From Mytilus galloprovincialis (taxonomy: Eukaryota; Mollusca; Bivalvia; Mytilida; Mytilidae): DNA of 64,000 bases. The stretch is taken from contig NC_134839.1 in assembly GCF_965363235.1 (NCBI RefSeq), positions 59,673,560 through 59,737,559 of the forward strand, in the 5' to 3' direction. Each line of letters starts with the position of its first letter. Within the stretch, counting starts at the first letter, position 1. The position numbers and the translations under genes are program-made. Positions 12,107 through 23,076 of this stretch are shown piece by piece. The notes beneath the pieces are model-generated. The model had not been told where the DNA came from. It ran no database searches and saw only the letters and a list, made by a program, of their open reading frames with translations.

Positions 12107-12668
12107 GTGATGTTTACGTCTTTAGAATGTCACTGTATTTTATAGCAATAAAAAATGTCTTGCACATTGATCTTTTTACTGATTTCACAAAACACAGTGA
12201 ATAACGAAACTTTTTCACAGCTGCATTTGAAATAAAAATGGCAAAATACGTTGCACGAAAATAACGGCTTTACCATCCTCATTAATAGATATAATTTCAA
12301 ATCACCAAATGACCATATCTCTTTTTTTCAATTGTTTAAAATTTTATATAATAGAAAATAGATACTTTTTAATTAATACTAATGCATCCTTTCTTAAATT
12401 GTGTACAAAAAAGGTTTACATAGATTCTTCAAATTTTGATGAACTGCATGGAAATGTCAAATTATATTACTTGCTTTAGTGTTGTTATTATGTTAGCTAA
12501 GGAACGTTTTATGGGACCGTCCATGTGATATTTTTGACAATTTGCGGCCCTCATATTGTATTCTATAAAAGAAAAAACAATCATAACGACCAAAAACTAT
12601 GTAATTTTTAGTAATTACGATGTTTTATTGTTTTTATTCATTCCTTAGTGTATTCTGTTTATAATATA

Positions 12669-12799
12669 TTAGTCCAAATAATTTTGACGTCTTGGAAGGC
12701 AATTTTAAAGTTTTGCTTTGACGTCTTCCTGCGATGAAAGCTAGGCGTCAAAGAAAATAATATAATAGCCTATCAATATGTCATAATTTATTTGGATAG
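12669..12799. mobile_element. Short MITE, TA-flanked
   Basis: Left end TAGTCCAAATAATTTTGACG and right end ...TGTCATAATTTATTTGGATA form inverted repeats with TA at each edge, as in Tc1/mariner-type insertions. A diverged partial copy lies near 61706-61800. No coding capacity. Confidence 0.6.
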
Positions 12800-14029
12800 T
12801 TCGACTATTTAATTATACATCTATAGCGTCAAACATTATTACACACTCTTACCTACTGCTAATTATAATCCTTCACTTTTTTTCATTCCATTAGTTGCCT
12901 CCAATTAACGAAGGTTTAGTGAATATACGTGTTTGAAATTCCATTAATTTCCCCCTAACTCTTAAACATTTTGAAGACAAGTTCTACGCACGAACCGGAA
13001 GTAAAAACATGACCTAGCAACACAGTAAACAGACAGGTGCCCTTTCGTTTTTTCCTGAGACACGAACAATCAGCCTTGAACAATAAAATGTTAATAGCTA
13101 TGTATTTGTCCGTTTTTCTTTGTATGAGTATACTTCAAAGTGATTTGAAAATCTAATAGTGTAGGAAACAAAAATGTCCAGGGTTATTAAAATTAATAAT
13201 GACAACTCGCCCCATTGACATGTCAAGTCTTCAACTCGTCCCAACTCTTTAAGCACTCGCCCCTTTCAACTCCTCACGCCTTTCTTTCGACAAACTCGCA
13301 CCACTGGAGAAAAAATACAACAATAATTACGATTATTATTAATTGATTGTGTGTGTGTGTGTGGTTTTTCAGATTCTTGGCAATGTCTTGATATGACAGT
13401 ATAATCATATGAATATGTCACGCTAGCTAACGGCAAAATATGCGTATGAACAAGTAATTAGTAAGTAAGTAAGTAATTTTTATTGGTTTGAAATCCAAAA
13501 TTACAGGATTGATACCAAGACAATACAAAACATACAAACATATATATCATACCAAATTCATAAACATTGTATATATATTGAATGTATTTTAAAAAAAAAA
13601 ACGAACAAAGTTATATCAAGAAATTTTCTCTTAATATATATTTTAACGATTTTAAATAAATTAATTGTGACTCTGTACTTTTATGATTGTGTTTAAGCGA
13701 TTTTGTGGATCGAAATTTGTGTTCTGTGACTTTCAACACATTTACATCAAATGGTTACGGCATGAAATACAAACAGAACTGAAAATAGTTTTTAAGTATG
13801 GAAAGCCGATGTGTTTCATAAGAAAAGATATTAACTTAAATCAGTATTACATTTGTTTTTTTTTTTTTTTTAAATATATGCCCAGTCAGTTGACGACGGG
13901 TCCGTGTAAACAACTTAACATTTTGAAAAATATTAAAAAGTTTTCTGATTTTAGATTTTTGGAATTTTTATAAAAGTTTCAAAATTTCAAAATTCCAAAT
14001 TGCTCTTTATTCGGCACAACTATATATCT
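12800..14029. other. Intergenic with simple repeats and a possible LINE tail
   Basis: A (GT)n tract lies near 13347-13363. At about 13455-13570 (TAAG)n is followed by TTTTTATTGG, which on the minus strand reads as a poly(A)-signal-bearing retroelement 3' end. A 96-codon ORF at 13683-13973 contains a long T run and looks like chance. Confidence 0.4.
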
Positions 14030-14115
14030 AGAACAACATTCACGGTACTAATTTTTCTGCACCAGATGCGCATTTTAACAATAAATGTCTCTTCAGTAAA
14101 GATCGAGGCCAAAAT
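14030..14115. repeat. Diverged family C fragment
   Basis: CTGCACCAGATGCGCATTTTAACAATAAATG-type sequence matches the order of blocks in family C (ACGCGCGTTT ... GACTCATTAGTGACG), but is heavily diverged. Confidence 0.35.
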
Positions 14116-14239
14116 TTTGAAAATTTAAAATTAAGATTAGTTTAGAAATGGTTAAGAGGAGAACTTCTCGGAATGCCTGTAACAGGCACCACAATCTGTA
14201 TTCAAAATACAGAACTCATTAAATTGGTTACTACTACAT

Positions 14240-14590
14240 CGTATCAAAGCGAAAAATTAAAAGTGTCAACAAAGATGACTAGACTTGTCATAAAGAATAA
14301 GATGACACAGATCTAAGAATCTGATGTTCAGTAGTTGTCGTTTTTTGATGTGGTTCATAAGTGTTTCTTGTTTCTCGTTTTTTTATATATCGATTAGTCG
14401 GTTGCATGGGTTTCCCGTTTGAATGGTTTTACCCTAGTCAATTTTAGGGCCCTTTATAGCTTGGTGCTCGGTGTGAGCCAAAGCTCCATGATGAAGACCG
14501 TACTTTGACCTATTATGGTCTACTTTTACAAATTGTGATTTGAATAAGGAGTTGTCTCATTGGCACTCATACCACATCTTCTTATATCTA
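14240..14590 (+). repeat. Family B retroelement-like tail
   Basis: Contains the ordered blocks CCCGTTTGAATGGTTTTA, GGGCCCTTTATAGCTTG, GGTGTGAGCCAAAG, TTGACCTATTATGGT and GTTGTCTCATTGGCACTCAT, and ends ATACCACATCTTCTTATAT. The same order appears in reverse at 52141-52330 and 34565-34790, with short ends at 52620-52695, 53745-53815 and 61440-61490. The constant 3' end and variable 5' end look like a retroelement tail; the parent family is not identified. Confidence 0.65.
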
Positions 14591-14922
14591 TTGAAGGCAA
14601 AAACCCTCTCCGAAAATGGGACGGTGGTGTAACAGTAAAACATAGGAAAAAACTACGACAATTAACACATCAGATCGATATAAAACAGAAAAAACGTCTA
14701 ACAATAACACAAATCGGACGTGCATGGCAGGGTACTTATGCATCCATCACAACAAAAAATAAACTACTGAGTACAGATCTGAGAGTACTGGCAGTTATTG
14801 ACAGCTAACTCAAAGTCAATATCAACAATCTGGACAGGCATGGAGCTGATAAGTTTGTGGACTAAAAAAATATAATTTAACTTCACGAGTAATGGATACA
14901 TTTTATGTAGGAATTTTAAAAC

Positions 14923-14928
14923 TTTATT
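14923..14928 (-). promoter_or_regulatory. Poly(A) signal of the TRIM-like gene
   Basis: TTTATT on the plus strand is AATAAA on the coding strand, about 26 bases after the stop codon. This predicts a very short 3' untranslated region. Confidence 0.6.
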
Positions 14929-14953
14929 TCAAATTTTTAAGATGAAGAGTCAT

Positions 14954-16627
14954 TTATGTCAATGTGAATACAACAACATGTTTGTTACTGTAAGTAACGA
15001 ACATTCTACGGCTACCATGATGAGATGATATTACCCGAGGATAGGTGAGGTCATGTTGTTTTCCTAGAATAACTTCCCTCTGGTGACCGTCTGCAGACAC
15101 GTGTAAAACATTGTGTGAATCCCGTCCAACGACGAAGACTGTTCCATCTCTGTTTAGGGTTATGCCCAAAGGATACTTCATCTTGTTATACTTCAGCCTG
15201 AATATCTCTTCACCAGTCATGCCAATGCAGTGCACGGATTTTCGGTACCAGTCAGTGTAATAGATTCTCCCTGGTCCGATACACACGTATTCAACAAATG
15301 TCACGTCAATCGGCAACGCAGTATCAACTTGGCCCTCCTCGTCTAGAATGAGCATACCAGACCCTCTACATACTACGACCGTCCTGCCTCCATAGCTTGA
15401 TAAACCATAAATGCGACCTTTCACATTTGTTTCTTGCGTCACACGCATGGTTTTTATGTCGAAGAATTGTACCATTCTATCACTGGGTAATGTAAGCGCT
15501 GCTTTATTCAACCCGACTTCTGTGACGTCCCATGGTTTACCATTAAGCTTCACCTCTACGAAGACGGTTCCGTTTTCATTGTAAATAAGTAAACGCTTAT
15601 TGTTGTTGTCAGCGAGAACGATTCTTCCATCAGAAAGAAAGACTCCACCAGTTATCGCTGCATTCCTATCTGAACGTGGCACAATAAAATCATGTTTGAT
15701 TTCGGTTCGTGTTTCGTGTAGTATCCCTTTAACATATAAGGGCGCGTGTTTAACTCTTTCCGTCGTTGTAAAAACATAACATGGCGAAATCTTTGTTTGT
15801 ATAAAACCTAACGGTTTAGCAAGAGTTGGAATTTCGACAGCATTCTGGTTAAACTCTAGATTGATGTCAATCCGACTTAGTCTGTCACTGATCGTTTCCA
15901 GATACTCCTCCTGTGACATCTGAAGGTTTTCAAGCTCTCGAATAGCAAGGAGCAGGTGGACATTTGTGGCTTGGCTTTTAATCTTTTTTGAAGATTGTTG
16001 ATATTCCTTGATAGTATGCATACGATTATCTATCTCTTGCGCTTGCAACTGAAGGTCTTCGACGTGTTTTTGGTGCATTTCTGTAACATCTGTATTAAGT
16101 TCTTTTTCCAACATATCAAGATGTCTAGTTATATTCTCTCGAAATCGTTTAATTTCAAGGAGCATATGGGTTTTCTGTTTGTCCAGAACTTGTATGTTGA
16201 GGATGCGGTCTTGCTTTAATTTTTGCAATAAGTTAACCACATAATACATTCTGTCCTCAAGGTCGGCAAGCGCTGGCGAAAACTTAGCATTTTCTGCAGC
16301 CTTTTCTATTGTAATAATTCCATCGCAATTCTTATGTTCATTTGCAACACATATTGCACACATAGGCTCTTCGTGTAAAGTACAATAAAATTCGTTTCTT
16401 TTAAGAGCATGGCGTTCACAAAAGGCTTTGATTTTAAATAATGAAGTAGGATTTTGGTCATTTTCTACTACTGGAATCAGCCTGTGATCTCTGCTAACTT
16501 TGAATGTTTGATGGTATGCTTCACATTCTTTACACAATGCTTCCTGACACTCTGTACACCAGACACGTGCAAGTTTTATAGAACTTCTCTGATTGCATGG
16601 GTCACAGTATCGGTTACCACTTGTCAT
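14954..16627 (-). CDS. TRIM-like protein without RING: two B-boxes, coiled coil, beta-propeller
   Basis: An intact 557-residue ORF. Residues 7-50 form a first B-box-type zinc finger (CDPC at 8-11, CTEC at 24-27, CKEC at 32-35, then His). Residues 66-105 form a second B-box (CERH at 70-73, YCTLHEEPMCAIC at 81-93). About 125-260 is predicted coiled coil (KQDRILNIQVLDKQKTHMLL region), and about 300-557 resembles an NHL-type six-bladed propeller (FLSDGRIVLADNNNKRLLIY, repeated G-R-x-hydrophobic strands). The layout matches the TRIM45/TRIM56/TRIM71-like proteins greatly expanded in bivalves; TRIM proteins with a RING act as ubiquitin ligases, but no RING is present here, so catalysis on its own is unlikely. 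The coding part has no intron. Substrate and role are unknown; an immune role is only an inference from the expanded family. Confidence 0.85.
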   Translation of the reverse strand: MTSGNRYCDPCNQRSSIKLARVWCTECQEALCKECEAYHQTFKVSRDHRLIPVVENDQNPTSLFKIKAFCERHALKRNEFYCTLHEEPMCAICVANEHKNCDGIITIEKAAENAKFSPALADLEDRMYYVVNLLQKLKQDRILNIQVLDKQKTHMLLEIKRFRENITRHLDMLEKELNTDVTEMHQKHVEDLQLQAQEIDNRMHTIKEYQQSSKKIKSQATNVHLLLAIRELENLQMSQEEYLETISDRLSRIDINLEFNQNAVEIPTLAKPLGFIQTKISPCYVFTTTERVKHAPLYVKGILHETRTEIKHDFIVPRSDRNAAITGGVFLSDGRIVLADNNNKRLLIYNENGTVFVEVKLNGKPWDVTEVGLNKAALTLPSDRMVQFFDIKTMRVTQETNVKGRIYGLSSYGGRTVVVCRGSGMLILDEEGQVDTALPIDVTFVEYVCIGPGRIYYTDWYRKSVHCIGMTGEEIFRLKYNKMKYPLGITLNRDGTVFVVGRDSHNVLHVSADGHQREVILGKQHDLTYPRVISSHHGSRRMFVTYSNKHVVVFTLT

Positions 16628-16680
16628 TTTTACTGGTTAAGATATTGAACCATATAAATCTCCCTTCTCGGTTCAGCTCT
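16628..16680 (-). promoter_or_regulatory. 5' untranslated segment and splice acceptor of the TRIM-like gene
   Basis: On the minus strand CATTTTATTTCTAG precedes AGCTGAACC, giving a good acceptor with AG at 16680-16679. The mRNA would then have a 51-base untranslated segment before the ATG at 16627, and at least one untranslated exon further upstream (higher coordinates). Confidence 0.5.
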
Positions 16681-16720
16681 AGAAATAAAATGTTTTAGAT
16701 ATTAATAAATTAATGAATTC

Positions 16721-16725
<5 letters not shown>

Positions 16726-16757
<32 letters not shown>
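16726..16757. repeat. (TA)n microsatellite
   Basis: About 16 TA units, directly next to the end of the minus-strand Penelope-like tail at 16765-16905, as often seen at retroelement ends. Confidence 0.9.
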
Positions 16758-16760
<3 letters not shown>

Positions 16761-16764
16761 AAGA

Positions 16765-16905
16765 ATGGTAAATATATAATTGAGAATGGTAATGGGGAAT
16801 GTGTTAAAGAGACAACAGCCCGACCAAACAGCAGAAAACAGTCCAAAGCCACCAATAGGTCTTCAACACAGCGACAAAATCCCGCACCCGGAGACAGGCT
16901 ATATA
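16765..16905 (-). mobile_element. Short Penelope-like 3' tail, minus orientation
   Basis: ATTGAGAATGGTAATGGGGA, AAAGAGACAACAGCCCGACC and CAAAATCCCGCACCCGGAG are the reverse complement of the terminal blocks of the insert at 1785-2560. Only the last 140 bp remain. Confidence 0.65.
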
Positions 16906-16909
16906 TTTA

Positions 16910-19595
16910 ATATTCAAATGCTTTACGGTCCTACATCCTTTCGATGCCTTTTAATTTTGTGATTGCTAAAAAAAACCCTTTCGGTAACTACGATTTCTCT
17001 CAGATTTGCACCTTGTGTCTTGAGTCTATTCTAAAAGTGCATGTGCTTTGTGTTGATCTATAATGATCAAAGGCTTTTAAATTACATGACTTTAACAATT
17101 TGTTTTTTATGTTGTGGTGTTACAACACTGTCCCAGATTAGGGAAACATTTGAGCTCTTGTGATCATTTTAACACCACCTGCACACACAGACTCTTAAAA
17201 ATTATCGAATGGAAGAAAACAAAATTTCAGAAACAAGTGCCTGTGCCACCACATTCTGTGTTGGCCTGTCCAAAGTAGCCGGTAACACAACTTGATAGAC
17301 TGACGATTGCTTTAAACCGCACCAGTTTTAAAAGGCTATATCGCGGTTAGAACTATTTCAAAGATTTAACAAACAAAAAAGGATAGTTTAGAAAGCAGAC
17401 AAAACCAAACTTAGGGGGTGTTTATATAAATATGATAATCATTTTTACATCTGCGAATTACATATAAAAGTGTGAATTTATTTACAAACAGAAAAGCACA
17501 AATTATGTGGTATAATTTCTAATTGAAATTAACACACAAAAACCTGGTAAATCTGTTACATTATTTACTCTCAGTTGATTTGTCAACCAAATAGAAAGAA
17601 TTTGTCAAAGATCAGTGAACCTAGATTGTTAAATGAAGTTTAACATTAAGAAGTAACTAATACACATGTTACCAATTTCTAGTTATTTTAAACAAATGAA
17701 AAGAAACATGACACTCGCCATTGAATGAAAATTTTTACAAGACAGGACAATTACATGTATATTTGAATTGTAATTTAATTCAAATTGTTAAATAGAAATA
17801 ACAATTTCCATCTATTTCATACTGGAGTAGAGAGGTTTATCATAATAAAACACACAAAGCCCTTACCATATATATGTATAAACCGTAAGCACAAAATTCA
17901 AGCACTCAAGTATATAAAGTATAAGTCCAGTCTTGACGCGGCTGTTCACAAAATTATGAAAAATATAAAATTACAAATTTATATTAGTTTAATAAGGCAA
18001 AAAAGAAGTATCAAATACAAAAATGTGACTTGAAAGGAAACGGGACCGCCTATATTATAAGAAAGAAGCACGACTTTAGACAAGAGTAGGCTAGTGCCGC
18101 TACAAGGCAGCACTCGCACCCGGCACAAAGTGGAAAGAGATTAATATAAGTTGCAAAACTTGTTTCCCAATTCACAATAGATAAATAACGTTTCAATGAT
18201 GTTGTTCATGTCATACCTATCTTCAACCACCACAAATAACAGTACATATAGCGTCGAGTAAGCGGCTATCTTAAAATTAAAGTAGTATTTGAAAAAAAAA
18301 TATTTATATGTGATATCTTTTCAACTTACCACTAATTTATAATATCCAACATTTCAACTTTTATATTTTAGAAAGAATTGAAACTTCTAACGAATTCTTA
18401 TGTGGTTCGTTAATGGCATACAATGGGTTGTAATATGACCTGTAGATATATGTCAGATAATAATTCAAAACCAATATAGAATATTTTGCTGTGACTTATA
18501 TTTTAAGACTATGCATCTGTAGGAAACACCCAGAACCCAGCAGGTTCAAGGGACATTGCAGTGTGGCTATCTGTAACGTTTATATCTGTTTTAAAATTTA
18601 GTTAAAGGAGAACTAAAAATCGTTTGCTGAATCTATTTTCATATTTTATAACTAAAGACAATTTTAGAATGTACAGTAACTCTAGAAATCTGCAAGAGAA
18701 ATATACATTTATTCCTTCATAGATTACTTTATTCAAATAATTAAACGTGAACATGAAATTTTATAAATGATATTGTTTCCCTGTTTGAATAAATAATGAT
18801 AGTTTATTCAATATTTGATTGGTTGAGATTATCCCACGCAATTGCCATTGAACACAGTCATCTTCATATTCCCCTCTAAGTATCATATTCCCCTCTGAAA
18901 TGATGGGTGCACATCGTGCGACGTTACGCGCGGTTAACCAACATAACGGTTTTGAACTTTCCCCCCTCTAAATAGTAATAGCAATAATCTTTATCGTGAT
19001 TAATTTATTTCAGGCGTTAATATTTAAATTGATCCGTACTGTATGTCGTTTTTAGTTATAAAATGTCAAAAATGTATGCAAACTAAAATATTTTATGTGC
19101 AGGTAGTAAACAAAGCATAGGCAGTGGAATAAGACCTTTTCCTTGGATATATATATATATATATATATGAAGATTTGCACGCCCTCGAAAAATCATATTT
19201 CCATCTTGCAAACCCCTCGTGAAATATGAATATTATTATCATATCTCCCTCAGGCACGAGGGGGGGGGGGGGGGTCTTCCTGCTTTTTCCAGAACGACCA
19301 GGGTTTTTTTTTATAAAAAGATAATATTATTCTGTATGTCATGTTTTTTGTTTATTTCTTTAATCTAAGCATTATAAGGGAAAGAGTTTATTCATATAAT
19401 TTAATTTTATAAAAGAATATACAATAAACTCGATCACTTCTACTTCTACTTCTATGTGGTTAATCTGCAGTCGGAAATTCCATAACGCAAATATACTGTG
19501 CGCGTGTGTCAACCAGTACACGCCAAGTTAAAAATAGCAAACGTTGTGTCTTTACAGGAACAAAAAACAAAAAATTATGTGATGTTTGCAACAAC
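16910..19595. other. Intergenic; decayed repeat pieces and simple repeats
   Basis: Around 17100-17295 blocks such as ACACTGTCCCAGATTAGG and AACAAGTGCCTGTGCC look like a decayed Penelope-like 3' tail. A (TA)n tract lies at about 19147-19168 and a G run near 19260-19274. The remainder is AT-rich. No gene or tRNA was recognised. Confidence 0.45.
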
Positions 19596-19599
19596 TGTA

Positions 19600-21740
19600 C
19601 AGGGTTAAAATCAGGTATCAATAGTTACGCCAGGAACTGCCACACACAGACCCGGAAGGCGACTGTTGTGGGAGCTTGGATGGCACATTCAGGTAGTTGG
19701 TTCCAGTCAACAATTGTTCTTGGGATGAAACTGTATTTATAGGCATCCGTTGAAGTGCTGACTCTGGAAAACCTGTCTCTGTGGTATTGTCGGGTTGTTA
19801 CAGTTGGTCTCCTAATGTAATCTGGAATAATGACTGATGCTTCTCCATGTAGGATCTTATAAAGGAGTATAAGCCTGGCTCCTTGTCTGCGTGTTGCTAG
19901 TGTTGGCCAGCCAAGTGTCTGTAAGATGTTGGTTACAGTTCCTGGTTCCCGAGAATAGGTTGATGTTACAAATCGGGCAGCTCTTCGTTGTACCATCTCG
20001 ATTTGGTTAATATGGCACTTTTTATATGGGTCCCACACTGCAGATGCATACTCAAGGTGAGATCGGACTAATGTTTTGTATGCGCTCTCTTTTATGTCTT
20101 GTGGGCACTTATTTAAGTTTCTTCTTAAAAATCCAAGTGTTCTGTTGGCTTTTGATGTTGTTTGTGTTATATGGTGGTCCCAATTCATGTCCTCTGATAG
20201 TTCTTAGCCGAGGTATGGGTAGTGCTGAACAGTTTCCAGGTAATGTCCCATCATGTGGTAGTTGTGAACAATTGGGTTGCGTTTTCTGATTACCCTAAGG
20301 ATGAAACATTTTGCTGGGTGGAATGTCATCTGCCAGCGTCTTGCCCATTCTACCAGTTGCGTAAGGTCTTGTTGTAGCTGATGGCATGTATCCGAGTTGT
20401 GGACGCTTCTGTACAAAAGGGAGTCGTCAGCAAACAGTCGTAGACTGGTACATGGCGATATAGAATCGCCTATGTCGTTGATGTACAGCGGGAAACATTA
20501 GGGTCCAAGGACCGTCCCCTGGGGTACACCTGAACGTACTGCTTTCATATCACTCATCTCACCATCTTCACAAACTCGTTGATTTCGTTTGGTAAGCCAT
20601 CCGCTTATCCAACCGAGAACATCTCCACGGATACCGTAGTACCTCATTTTCTGCAATAGCCGCTGGTGTGGGACTGTGTCAAATGCCTTGGAAAAATCTA
20701 AGACAAGCATATCTATTTGTTCTCTCATGTCCAGAGATCGTGCCACTGATTCTATGGTGTTCACCAGTTGAGTTTCACAGGAGCGATGTTGTCTGAAATC
20801 GTGTTGGTAGTCCACTAAAATACTTTTTCTTAGTGGTTCATTACATGGCGGTAGATGATATGTTCCATTGTTTTACAGCATATAGAGGTCAGAGAGACGG
20901 GCCCGTAGTTGACTGCTTGTGTTCGATCACCTTTCTTGTAGATAGCTGTGATGTTTGCTAGCTTCCAGTCTGATGGTACTGTCCCGGATGTCAACGTCTG
21001 GTTAAATATGTATGTTAAAAATGGTGATATTTGGTCGGCTGCCTCTTTTAAGATTCTAGTTGGTATCATGTCTGGCCCTATGGCTTTTGATGTGTCCAGC
21101 TTTTTGAGAAGTTTGATTACTCCATTTTCTGTCACTCTTAGTATTTCTATGTCGTCGATGTTGCTGTTTCCAAGAAATGGCATTGTATTCATATCTTCGT
21201 CTTTAAATACACTATCATACAGTAATCATACTGATCATTAAGTATAGCAGCTTTCCCCTTACTGTCTATTACGTCGGTGTTCTTCAAGGTTGATATGTTG
21301 ACAGTGTCTTTTTTCCTTGACTTTATGTATTGCCAAAATTTCTTTCCCATGGTAGGCTTTTTCTGTTCTTCATTAGCACTGTCATCGTTCAATATACCCC
21401 TGATGTATTTATCGTGTGCTTCTGTCATGGTCTGCTTGACAATGTCTCTAGCTTTTCTGTATTTTTTCCAGTTTTCTGATGTATCGTAGTTTTTAGCTGT
21501 GTTGTATCTGCGTTGACGTTTTCTAATTAGTCGCTTAATGGTATGGTTCATCCAGGGCACATCTTGTTTCCCACTGATAGTTTTTTGTGGGACATGCTTG
21601 TTTACACTGTTGACAATTGTGTCTTTGAAAAAATTCCAGTTATCTTCGACGGAGTTTGTGAGCTTATCTTTGTTCTTTAAATGATCTGTAAAGGCTTGGT
21701 CAATATCATTTTCTAGACTATTTATGTCGGCTTTTTTTTT
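19600..21740 (-). mobile_element. Decayed CR1/Jockey-type LINE (reverse transcriptase region)
   Basis: Minus-strand pieces in consistent order: an N-terminal segment with PWMNHTIKRLIRKRQRRYNT (about 21740-21189), fingers (GPDMIPTRILKEAADQISPF, 21192-20830), palm (VLDFSKAFDTVPHQRLL and GVPQGTVLGP, 20815-20498), catalytic FADD at 20434-20423 and thumb/C-terminus (20416-19625, ending WQFLA). These are hallmark motifs of non-LTR reverse transcriptases of the Jockey/CR1 group. The 5' part with the apurinic endonuclease is missing. Stops or frame changes separate the pieces near 21190, 20825, 20500 and 20205, so the copy is dead and moderately old. Confidence 0.85.
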
Positions 21741-23076
21741 TTATAGATATAGACGTTTCTTGGTTTTTTTCTCAGTATGTTTTTTATCACCTATTTAAAA
21801 AAAAAACGAGTACAGTGATCCCTGATTTTTTTCCAATTTTGCACGTGATGTACAAATACAAATACAAATATTTTTATTGGCACAAACTCATTAACAATAA
21901 ATGGTTAAGACCTATGGCATTACATATAACTATAATAATTGACATGGTAGAATGAAAGGTTCCATGATAACATATCATGCTATTATGAAAAGTTACAAAA
22001 TGATGTATCATATAAGAACACTATTTCCAAAGCCAAAGTCAATGCATGACAATACAGAGATAACAAAAACAATAACTATTTACTTATACAAGTGATAGAG
22101 GATGCAAAAGTCACAAAACAGGCTTTGTAATAAGTATGGCCGAAACGACTGTGGCCGAACTTGTAGTATGGCCGAAATGTCCTTCATCGATGTACTTCCT
22201 GTCAAAGTGAAAGTATGTCAAATAAAATGAAATGAAAGAAGAAATCACAAAAAGCGAAAACATGTTTAAAGTTTTAAACAGAAACTTGAATACTGTATAA
22301 GAAAAAGATCTTTTAATGGTTGAGATAATAGTTTTAACAAAGGTATTTGAACAACCCAGAACATAAATTTATAATGTTCTAAATGTCGGCCTACCGTTAC
22401 ACAACAATTTCTATGCAATACCTGTGGCTGTAGAGTAGAGTAGCCTAGTATAGCCTGTAGAGTAGCAAGATACGGACTTGTTGTCTTTCAAGCTTTCTTT
22501 GAATAATTGTGGAAGGTATTGTATTATAGTTTGTTTATATGTTAAAATATAATATGTAATTACTGTAATGACTGTGTAAACAAATCTTTTAGCAAGCAAA
22601 AAATGTTTCTACATTGACTCATTGAGACTCAGACACTGTTGTTGTTTTACACTTATTTTTCTTTGTACCTGTTCAACTTGTAGAGATGGAAGTTTTAGTG
22701 GCTGCAAAGCAATAAAAGTTAGAGGCTTTCTGCCTATATTGACATGATTGATCAGATGCCGATTCAGGATTTTGAAAGGCATGAAAGGGGGCTGGGTCTT
22801 AAACTAGGCAATGTTTGGAGTGGGATAGATAAAACGTTTATGTATTAACCATTAATGTACATATAGTAATAATGCAATAAAAGGGGTGTTTTTTCTGGTT
22901 AGTTACTTGTATTTGATTAGGACACAAGTAGCTCAATTATAGCAGTTAAAAGTTTTCTTTACTAATTTTAGTTTACTGGAAGAAATAAGTTGGGAATGAA
23001 GATTATGTATTTTGGAGTTAAACTATTCCTAAATATATTAAAGATGTCCATATACCATGTATATGTAAATGCTCTT
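21741..23076. other. Intergenic; possible retroelement tail
   Basis: At 21849-22100 (ACAAAT)n runs into TTTTTATTGGCACAAACTC, similar in form to the 13455-13570 tail, and suggests a minus-strand retroelement 3' end. GTATGGCCGAA occurs twice near 22135-22170. Otherwise AT-rich with no gene recognised. Confidence 0.4.

Larger units (their letters stand above)
10251..12117. mobile_element. hAT-type DNA transposon, non-autonomous, with 8-bp target duplication
   Basis: The element body is 10259-12109. It begins CACGGGGGGGTCTC and ends, read inward from the other strand, CACGGGG...GGTCTC, with a 17-base C run at 12090-12106. It is flanked by perfect 8-bp direct repeats ATGTTTAC (10251-10258 and 12110-12117); 8-bp duplications are characteristic of the hAT superfamily. 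Inside each end lie subterminal copies of a motif like ATATATCAATGGGT/ATATATGAATGGGT in opposite orientations. No transposase ORF is present, so it would need one in trans. Most of the interior is a nested element at 10889-11727. The shared 8-bp duplication suggests the insertion is not ancient. Confidence 0.8.

Noticed and set aside
13683-13973. 96-residue ORF
   Set aside because: Contains a long T-run encoded Phe tract, no domain and no splice context; consistent with chance in AT-rich DNA.
14560-14808. 82-residue ORF beginning in the family B tail
   Set aside because: Its start lies in a high-copy repeat and no domain is visible.
18050-18130. Possible tRNA-like segment (GTGCCGCTACAAGGCAGCACTCGCACC)
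   Set aside because: No cloverleaf with a consistent acceptor stem and no clear A and B boxes could be built by eye.
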